Below, piece by piece: positions 5,324-10,241 of a stretch of 10,241 nucleotides of DNA. The first letter of the stretch is position 1. Each line of letters begins with the position of its first letter. This stretch comes from CAZHJE01 sp964532965 (GTDB lineage Bacteria; Patescibacteriota; WWE3; UBA101185; UBA10185). The DNA lies in NCBI GenBank assembly GCA_964532965.1, contig CAZHJE010000028.1, positions 1 through 10,241 on the forward strand. The letters are read 5' to 3'. Below the pieces are notes generated by a model. The model was not told the origin of the DNA. It did no database searches and saw only the letters and a program-made list of their open reading frames with translations. A program made the position numbers and the translations under genes.

Positions 5324-6608
5324 ACTCACGCCAAGCTTTACGAGCAAAAATTACAAGAAACAGTAAAATTACTATTTCAGAAAGCCATGTTAAATAGGCT
5401 GAGGCATAAAATGAATATTTTGGAATTAATATAATATTTGATACAAAGTTAAATAGTGCACTTATAAAATATATTCCTGGCAAATACTTTTGTTTATTCA
5501 GAGTTACTATTAGCCATGCAAGAGGCTGTGTTACAAAAAAAATCGGTAATCCAATTAAAAGAATACGAAGTACTGTGGACGATTCGCTAAATTCCCTACC
5601 ACCTAATATAGATATTGCAAACGGCGAAAATATATACCCTATAATAAATGAAAAGGTGCCAAAAATAAGCAGTGTTAGTATTGCTTTAATAAATGTTGTT
5701 TTTAAATGTACTTTACCTTTTAGTAAATGTTTAACAAAAATTGGATACATACTATTCATAAAAAACGTAGGTATAACAAGGGCTACTTCAAAAATTTTGT
5801 ATGGGAGCCCATATATTGCCACACTATCAATATTTGTGTGCCCATAACTCTTTGGTAAAGGCATTAGTGATAAAAGAATTGAATCTGCCTTAAAATTTAT
5901 TTGACTAAAAATAAACATAAGACCAAGTGGCATCGCTTGAATAAAAAGAGTCTTAAGAAGCATTTTATCTACGCTAAGTTTAATATTTAAGCTTAAATAC
6001 TTTTTTATGAAATAAATATTGATTAAAAATGTTGTGATGCCTCCAACAACGTAACTGAAATTAACCCAAACAATTGATGCTTTAAAATACGAGAGAATAA
6101 GTACTAAGAACAAAACAACTACACTACCAATCACATAACCAATTGTCGAAAGATCATAACGTAGTTTAACTTGAAAAATTATGTTTGTAGTTGAATAAAG
6201 TGCCTGAGTTAAAATTAAAAATAAGCTTAAGTAAATACCAAACTTTAATTCAGGAGAATATGGAAAAAATACCAGTGACATTCCTACAAGCAACATAAGA
6301 ATTATCGATACAAATACCCTAAGTAATAAAATTGTGCCTAAATATTTTTGTGCAAGATCATAATTCTTCGACAACTCTCTGGCTGCTATAGCATTAAAAC
6401 CAAAATCAGCAATGATAAAAAAAAGTGCAGGAATACTTTGCATTAAATTAAATTCACCAAAACCTGTTCTGCCGTAATACCTAGTTATGATTATAGTGGC
6501 CAAGATTGTTATTGACATACTAACAACTTTTCCAATAAGCTGGTAAAACGTATTATTAAACACGCTAGTTACAGTGTTTGATTTAATGAGCTTCGCAGTT
6601 AGTTGCAT
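5316..6608 (-). CDS. Polysaccharide flippase (Wzx-like, MOP superfamily)
   Basis: The product has 430 residues with about 12-14 predicted membrane segments, normal for Wzx-type flippases, which move undecaprenyl-diphosphate-linked oligosaccharides across the membrane. The N-terminal region shows the familiar layout: NTFYQLIGKVVSM, then ITRYYGRTGFGEFN and FGFNAIAARELSK. The C-terminal region has NIILIPKYSFYASAYLTWLS, a recurring pattern in this family. Two ATGs compete: 6614 and 6608. The purine-rich AGAAAAGGG upstream lies 8 nt before 6608 but only 2 nt before 6614, so 6608 is preferred. Either start overlaps the 3' end of the glycosidase gene (26 or 32 nt), and the stop overlaps the ligase start. 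The family is clear; substrate specificity cannot be read. Confidence 0.88.
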   Translation of the reverse strand: MQLTAKLIKSNTVTSVFNNTFYQLIGKVVSMSITILATIIITRYYGRTGFGEFNLMQSIPALFFIIADFGFNAIAARELSKNYDLAQKYLGTILLLRVFVSIILMLLVGMSLVFFPYSPELKFGIYLSLFLILTQALYSTTNIIFQVKLRYDLSTIGYVIGSVVVLFLVLILSYFKASIVWVNFSYVVGGITTFLINIYFIKKYLSLNIKLSVDKMLLKTLFIQAMPLGLMFIFSQINFKADSILLSLMPLPKSYGHTNIDSVAIYGLPYKIFEVALVIPTFFMNSMYPIFVKHLLKGKVHLKTTFIKAILTLLIFGTFSFIIGYIFSPFAISILGGREFSESSTVLRILLIGLPIFFVTQPLAWLIVTLNKQKYLPGIYFISALFNFVSNIILIPKYSFYASAYLTWLSEIVILLFLVIFARKAWREYA

Positions 6609-7791
6609 ATACATAACCCTTTTCTAAACTTTCTGGTGTACCACTTTGTTTCTTTAGAGATTTTATCACTTCGTATTGTAAATAGGGTACTTTATCCTCG
6701 TTTACCCAAGAAAAATGATCATGTGGAGGTGCGTACCAAATGGTAAAAGGTGTAACTGCAATCACTCTATCATCCTTTAACCATACATCTTGATATGCTT
6801 TTTTGATATATTCCGACGTTGTGGAAACTGGAAGAAAGGCACTATTGTACGTCTCCCCCTCTGCATGTGCCCAACCTGTTTCGGTAATAAACACAGGTAA
6901 ATTCTTTTTAACACCCAAAACATCCCGCAAATACTCTAGTTCTTCTTCATAAGCTCTTATGCTATACCTACCCTGCGAATAAGGACTGCCAGAAAAATTA
7001 GGTTGCGGATAAGAATGAGATGCAAACCCATCTAACTTGGAAAAAATACCAGGAACATATTTATTCATTAAAGACATATATTCAAATGCATCCATATAAC
7101 CTTGCACCGCGCCGTCAGCACTAACATTTAAAGCACCGTTTAACATAAAAAAGTTGGGATTTTCTTCTTTGAAAGAATCTATCGTATAGTTTAATATAGC
7201 AGCATATTCTTTTGGAGCAACTCGACCATACCAAAACTTAGCATCATTTGGTTCATTATATACACTAATATATCTTTGTTTAATTGGCCATACTAGCGAA
7301 TTTAAAAATCTAGCTACATTCTCCGTTTCTGCCTCGTATTTATCAACATTAATATCATGAAGTTGAACTATCGGTATCAACTTTTTTTCAAGAAGCATGT
7401 CGAACACCTCTTGCCATTTACCATAAGAGAGGTCTCTGACATTAAACGGAATTAGCACATAACCCCATTCACCTCCATTAGAATTAACAAGCTTATCTGC
7501 TAATCTAATAAAATCTTTATTTTCTGCGTAAATATACAATCCGAACTTGTTATTTTTATAATTTTCAGCTTTATCCTTATAATATAAATACTCTATTGCA
7601 GAGTCTTTGTTACACTCATCATTTTTACTTATAGCATCATATGTATAAGTTATACCAGAAAGTGGTGCACCAAAAACGTTATAATAGTTTTTCTTTAGAT
7701 CTTTGACAATAATAATGTATGCTGCAACTGCGCTTGCTGTTATTAAGACTAAAATAAACATCAAATTACGCTTTTTATATATTCTTTTCAC
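6583..7791 (-). CDS. Membrane-anchored (beta/alpha)8 glycoside hydrolase, clan GH-A-like
   Basis: The 402-residue product has a basic N-terminus and one membrane segment (about 11-29) that should hold the catalytic domain outside the cell. The barrel contains the two expected glutamates of retaining clan GH-A enzymes: acid/base in YNEPND (E180) and nucleophile in FITETGW (E304), 124 residues apart; FASHSYPQ (256-263) is a conserved strand-end between them. This resembles GH39/GH5-type 'cellulase-family' proteins, but the exact family and substrate are uncertain. The start is GTG at 7791, chosen because TGCTAAAAT lies exactly 6 nt upstream, predicting a leaderless mRNA; an internal ATG at residue 11 would cut into the membrane anchor. 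It heads the operon with a flippase and a ligase, suggesting trimming of the exported glycan. Confidence 0.85.
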   Translation of the reverse strand: MKRIYKKRNLMFILVLITASAVAAYIIIVKDLKKNYYNVFGAPLSGITYTYDAISKNDECNKDSAIEYLYYKDKAENYKNNKFGLYIYAENKDFIRLADKLVNSNGGEWGYVLIPFNVRDLSYGKWQEVFDMLLEKKLIPIVQLHDINVDKYEAETENVARFLNSLVWPIKQRYISVYNEPNDAKFWYGRVAPKEYAAILNYTIDSFKEENPNFFMLNGALNVSADGAVQGYMDAFEYMSLMNKYVPGIFSKLDGFASHSYPQPNFSGSPYSQGRYSIRAYEEELEYLRDVLGVKKNLPVFITETGWAHAEGETYNSAFLPVSTTSEYIKKAYQDVWLKDDRVIAVTPFTIWYAPPHDHFSWVNEDKVPYLQYEVIKSLKKQSGTPESLEKGYVYATNCEAH

Positions 7792-7806
7792 ACTGTAATT
7801 TTAGCA
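7792..7806 (-). promoter_or_regulatory. Extended -10 promoter for a probable leaderless glycan operon mRNA (GTG start)
   Basis: On the minus strand TGCTAAAAT (7806-7798) matches TGnTATAAT with one mismatch and is followed by 6 nt (TACAGT) and the GTG start at 7791. Spacing equals that at the cysteine-rich gene and galU. No Shine-Dalgarno sequence lies between the -10 box and GTG. Confidence 0.6.
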
Positions 7807-7833
7807 TTTCTTCACTACCGCCCCATTGAATCA

Positions 7834-7841
7834 TGTACAAT
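7834..7841 (+). promoter_or_regulatory. Probable -10 box of the GH18-like/signal peptidase operon
   Basis: TGTACAAT (7834-7841; -10 hexamer TACAAT, 7836-7841) ends 8 nt before the ATG at 7850, so the mRNA would have a leader of 0-3 nt. TTCACT (7811-7816) is a -35 candidate with a long 19-nt spacer. It lies back to back with the glycan operon promoter (7798-7806) in a 58-bp divergent gap. Confidence 0.5.
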
Positions 7842-7849
7842 ATATCAGT

Positions 7850-9064
7850 ATGGAGTCAAAATTCGAAAACCTGCTTATATCTTTGTATGCTATATCATTA
7901 GCGTTGCTAATTTTTAATATATCAACTAAAGAAGTTAAAAAATATTACAAACCGACGTCACCACTTTCAAACAATATAAGTGCTTTTGCTAATAAATACC
8001 CTGAAAAGAAAAAGGTAATATTTGGATTTTTGCCTTATTGGAAATTAAATAAAATAGATTTGATTAAAACACAGGACATTTCTGACATCGCATACTTTGG
8101 ACTTCAAATAAATAGTGACGGACATATAAAAAAATATCAAGATGCCTATTCGACAGATCCCGGATACAATAATTGGAGAAACAGTAAAGAACTAGATAAT
8201 CTTATAGCGACAAAAACTGATGTTAGATACTCATTGACAATCCTTTCTCATGACGATGATGTTACCGATGCTTTTTTAGATTGTTCCTCGTGTTGGGTAA
8301 ACTTAAAAAATGATTTAATTGAAGAGCTAGATTATAGAGGTATAAAAAATGTAAATTTTGATTTTGAGTATGTAGAGTTTCCAACTGAAGACAAAGCAAC
8401 AAAATACAGCGAACTTATAAAATATATCAACACTGCGCTAGATAAAGAATACGGCGATTCATTTGTTACAGTTTCTGCGTTTGCAGACTCACTTATAAAA
8501 CAGCGAATAACAAATATTGAACAATTAGCAAAAATTGCAGATGCAATATTTATTATGGCGTATGATTTCCATTATCCTTTCTCAACCAAAGCAGGCCCTG
8601 TTTCTCCAATTAATGGTGGGGGTACGAATTTTTCTTATGATATCAATACTATGTTAAACGATTACTTAACAGTATCTCCTCCCAACAAACTAATACTTGG
8701 TGTTGGATACTATGGTTATAACTGGATCGTCGAAGACTACAGCAAATATGCAAATAGAATAGAAGGTAATGATACAATTGGGTATTCTATTTCTCAATCA
8801 TACGAAGATATAATAAACACAATACTAGAAGTTAGACCAAATATCATGTGGGACGAAATAGGACAAGTTCCATATTTTCATTATATAAGTCCAAATACAA
8901 GTTCTTTACGATTGGTATTCTACGAAAACCCAGAATCACTAAAAATTAAATACGATATAGTCAACTCAAAAAATTTGCTTGGAATAGGTATCTGGGCACT
9001 AGGTTACGACGGAGGTTACCAAGAACTGTGGCAGGTACTTGAAAATAGCTTTATCGAATTATGA
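7850..9064 (+). CDS. Membrane-anchored GH18-like glycosidase (YaaH/SleL-type barrel)
   Basis: The 404-residue product has one N-terminal membrane segment (about 8-24), a linker and a GH18-type (beta/alpha)8 barrel from about residue 54. Landmarks are VIFGFLPYW (56-64), FDFEYVEF (170-177) carrying the catalytic Asp171-x-Glu173, IFIMAYDFHY (233-242), LILGVGYYGY (281-290) and GIGIWALGYDGG (378-389). These fit spore-germination-type GH18 proteins acting on peptidoglycan or other GlcNAc glycans. The family motif DxxDxDxE reads KNVNFDFE here, so its first two Asp are replaced while the D-x-E pair remains; activity is likely but not certain. A TTG at 7826 would add 8 residues but lies upstream of the -10 box, so ATG 7850 is preferred. 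It ends in TGA, overlapping the signal peptidase ATG by 4 nt. Confidence 0.85.
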   Translation: MESKFENLLISLYAISLALLIFNISTKEVKKYYKPTSPLSNNISAFANKYPEKKKVIFGFLPYWKLNKIDLIKTQDISDIAYFGLQINSDGHIKKYQDAYSTDPGYNNWRNSKELDNLIATKTDVRYSLTILSHDDDVTDAFLDCSSCWVNLKNDLIEELDYRGIKNVNFDFEYVEFPTEDKATKYSELIKYINTALDKEYGDSFVTVSAFADSLIKQRITNIEQLAKIADAIFIMAYDFHYPFSTKAGPVSPINGGGTNFSYDINTMLNDYLTVSPPNKLILGVGYYGYNWIVEDYSKYANRIEGNDTIGYSISQSYEDIINTILEVRPNIMWDEIGQVPYFHYISPNTSSLRLVFYENPESLKIKYDIVNSKNLLGIGIWALGYDGGYQELWQVLENSFIEL

Positions 9065-9612
9065 AAAATATTAAACACACTATTTTAGATATTTTAGAGC
9101 TTTTCTTTATAGTTATAGGTATTCTCTTTGGTTTAGCTTTTGCAACTACGCAAATACTCGAAATAAACGGCACATCCATGGAACCTACCCTTTTTACAAA
9201 CGAAAGAATTTTAGCAGAAAAAATATCTTACGCTTTGAACTCACCTAAACGTTATGACATAGTGATTGCAAAAGAACCAACAAGTACTAATAAACTAGTA
9301 GTTAAGCGTGTCATTGGGCTTCCTAACGACATTTTATATCTGAAAGATGGAAACATATATATTAATGATAAAAAACTAACAGAAAGCTATTTGAGGGCAA
9401 ATACAATTACTTCGGGAAACACATTCATTGGTAATGACGACAAAATAAGTATCCCGAGTGATTCATATTTTTTACTGGGCGATAATAGAGAAAAAAGTGA
9501 AGACTCGCGAAAATTCGGCTTTGTTCCGAAAGAAAATATACTAGGAAAAGTGTTACTGGTTTACTATCCAAGAAATAATATAAGATTATTGTCTAATATC
9601 CTACTCAGGTAG
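9061..9612 (+). CDS. lepB: Type I signal peptidase
   Basis: The 183-residue product is the short form typical of Gram-positive-like enzymes. It has one N-terminal membrane segment (about 12-30) and cleaves signal peptides at the outer face of the membrane. The catalytic serine is in NGTSMEPTL (S39) and the general-base lysine in VVKRVIGLPND (K82). The conserved GDNREKSEDSRKFGFV block (140-155) is complete, so the enzyme should be active. Its ATG overlaps the GH18-like stop as ATGA, indicating coupled translation and a shared transcript. The last 12 nt overlap the convergent rpmA gene. It may process secreted proteins generally; many envelope proteins in this window look like uncleaved anchors instead. 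Confidence 0.95.
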   Translation: MKNIKHTILDILELFFIVIGILFGLAFATTQILEINGTSMEPTLFTNERILAEKISYALNSPKRYDIVIAKEPTSTNKLVVKRVIGLPNDILYLKDGNIYINDKKLTESYLRANTITSGNTFIGNDDKISIPSDSYFLLGDNREKSEDSRKFGFVPKENILGKVLLVYYPRNNIRLLSNILLR

Positions 9613-9858
9613 AACGTCTATTTTCTTTTTGTTTTTTGTAACATTAACAAAATTAACTATTCCTGCTATTTTAGAAAAAAGTGTAAAATCACGCCCCATA
9701 CCTACGTTAATACCTGGAATATAAGTTCTACCTCGTTGTCTAACAATTATTTGGCCCGCCTTTATTAGCCCACCCCCAAACACTTTAACACCAAGCCTTT
9801 TACCTATAACATTTGATCCTTGACGTGCTTTAGCACCGCCTGCTTTTTTATGTGCCAT
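9601..9858 (-). CDS. rpmA: 50S ribosomal protein L27
   Basis: The 85-residue product has the normal length. The N-terminus MAHKKAGG reaches the peptidyl-transferase centre in known ribosomes and is present without the extra cleaved leader found in Firmicutes. GKRLGVKVFGG (19-29), AGQIIVRQRG (34-43), YIPGINVGMGRDFTLFS (46-62) and the final strand are all typical. It follows rplU as usual in bacteria, separated by only 3 nt. A GGAGG in the rplU 3' end lies 14 nt upstream, rather far for optimal spacing. Its 3' end overlaps the convergent signal peptidase gene by 12 nt. Confidence 0.97.
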   Translation of the reverse strand: MAHKKAGGAKARQGSNVIGKRLGVKVFGGGLIKAGQIIVRQRGRTYIPGINVGMGRDFTLFSKIAGIVNFVNVTKNKKKIDVLPE

Positions 9859-9861
9859 GTG

Positions 9862-10241
9862 CTATTTTTTTACCTCCTTTTTAGGATTTTTTACCGTTTT
9901 TTTTGTAGTTTTCGCAACTTTTTCTTTTTTGGTATCTAATTTCGAAGCTTTTTTTTCACTGATTTCTTCTTTTGATTTATCAACACCTTTAAAAGATATT
10001 TCATCTACTTTTAATTCAGAAAGGGGTTGCCTATGTCCTTTTTTCTTATGATAACGGGATTTAGACTTAAATCTAGCAACAGTTACTTTATCACCCATGA
10101 AATCACGTACTTTAGATAGTGTCACAGAGGCATCTTCTACAAATGGACTCCCAATACTAATTTTTTCATCGTCAACAACAAGCAAAACCTCATTAACCAT
10201 ACTTGTTTGGTTTTCAATACAAAAGACATCGCCTTCGGATA
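9862..10241 (-). CDS. rplU: 50S ribosomal protein L21, 5' end outside the window, with a Lys-rich C-terminal tail
   Basis: The reading frame stays open to the window edge; upstream of the first in-window ATG (10200) it still encodes SEGDVFCIENQTS, matching the SEGQ/D... region of L21, so the true start lies beyond base 10241. The core is recognisable: VLLVVDDEKISIGSPFV, then VARFKSKSRYHKKKGHRQP and LKVDEI, where L21 normally ends. A further stretch of about 40 residues is very Lys-rich (16 Lys in the last 39 residues, with Ser, Thr and Glu), predicted to be disordered and basic. L21 binds 23S rRNA, so the tail may make extra rRNA contacts (inference). rpmA follows by 3 nt in the standard rplU-rpmA order. 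Confidence 0.93.
   Translation of the reverse strand, partial: SEGDVFCIENQTSMVNEVLLVVDDEKISIGSPFVEDASVTLSKVRDFMGDKVTVARFKSKSRYHKKKGHRQPLSELKVDEISFKGVDKSKEEISEKKASKLDTKKEKVAKTTKKTVKNPKKEVKK
9873..9877 (-). promoter_or_regulatory. Shine-Dalgarno sequence of rpmA within the rplU tail
   Basis: GGAGG on the minus strand overlaps the Lys-Glu-Val codons near the end of rplU and lies 14 nt before the rpmA ATG. It is the strongest Shine-Dalgarno match I see in the window and contrasts with the leaderless starts elsewhere. Confidence 0.6.

Noticed and set aside
5575..5847. Plus-strand frame of 90 codons inside the flippase gene
   Set aside because: It is antisense to a clear membrane transporter gene and has no motif.
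1653..9064. Alternative genetic code with UGA read as glycine, as in SR1/Gracilibacteria
   Set aside because: TGA ends the genes at 2421-2423 and 9062-9064 at sensible places, and no gene needs an internal TGA.
9857..10051. Plus-strand Phe-rich frame of 64 codons
   Set aside because: It is the complement of the Lys-rich tail of L21; poly-Lys codons read as poly-Phe on the other strand.
1..10241. CRISPR array, insertion sequence or phage genes
   Set aside because: No regularly spaced repeats, transposase, integrase, capsid or Cas-like protein is visible on either strand.

Overview
The window looks like a piece of a small, AT-rich, gene-dense bacterial genome, most likely a Candidate Phyla Radiation (Patescibacteria) lineage of the Microgenomates/WWE3/Dojkabacteria kind. 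This is inferred from low GC (about 33-37% in hand-counted genes), three tRNA genes with encoded CCA, bacterial ribosomal proteins L21 and L27, membrane-anchored cell-surface proteins, and overlapping neighbours with almost no spacers. TGA is used as a stop (two genes end in TGA), so the UGA-to-glycine code of SR1/Gracilibacteria is not in use. The phylum cannot be fixed from this sequence alone.

Layout: 1-55 is the 3' end of tRNA-Asp, followed by a terminator whose stem includes the tRNA's CCA. 115-681 (+) encodes a membrane-anchored LysM protein. 714-788 is tRNA-Gly(CCC). 822-1484 (-) encodes a cysteine-rich anchored protein that I cannot assign. 1653-2423 (+) encodes a protein with a ParB/sulfiredoxin-like motif. 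2475-2549 is tRNA-Thr(CGT). 2577-3482 (+) is a GalU-type UTP-glucose-1-phosphate uridylyltransferase, overlapped by an anchored Ig-like-domain protein (3469-4176). A minus-strand operon then runs 7791 to 4151: an anchored clan GH-A-like glycosidase, a Wzx-type flippase and an O-antigen ligase/polymerase-like protein. Divergent from it, 7850-9064 (+) encodes an anchored GH18-like protein that overlaps a type I signal peptidase gene (9061-9612) by ATGA. The right end carries rpmA (L27) and the 5'-truncated rplU (L21) on the minus strand.

Most of the window therefore serves the cell envelope. GalU makes UDP-glucose; the flippase and ligase export and polymerise or attach a glycan; two membrane-anchored glycosidases may trim surface glycan or peptidoglycan; LysM and Ig-like proteins may bind it; and the signal peptidase serves secretion. 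No glycosyltransferase is present here, so the glycan would have to be assembled by genes elsewhere.

The two most notable observations are these. (1) The 3' end of tRNA-Gly is repeated (12 nt exact, 16 of 18 overall) 831 bp downstream, bracketing only the orphan cysteine-rich gene, in the geometry expected of a tRNA-targeted insertion, though no integrase is visible. (2) Several genes that begin transcription units carry a -10 box exactly 6 nt before the start codon, predicting leaderless mRNAs. Two unrelated genes share the identical 15-mer TATAATTAAAATATG, while genes inside operons use overlaps or Shine-Dalgarno sequences.
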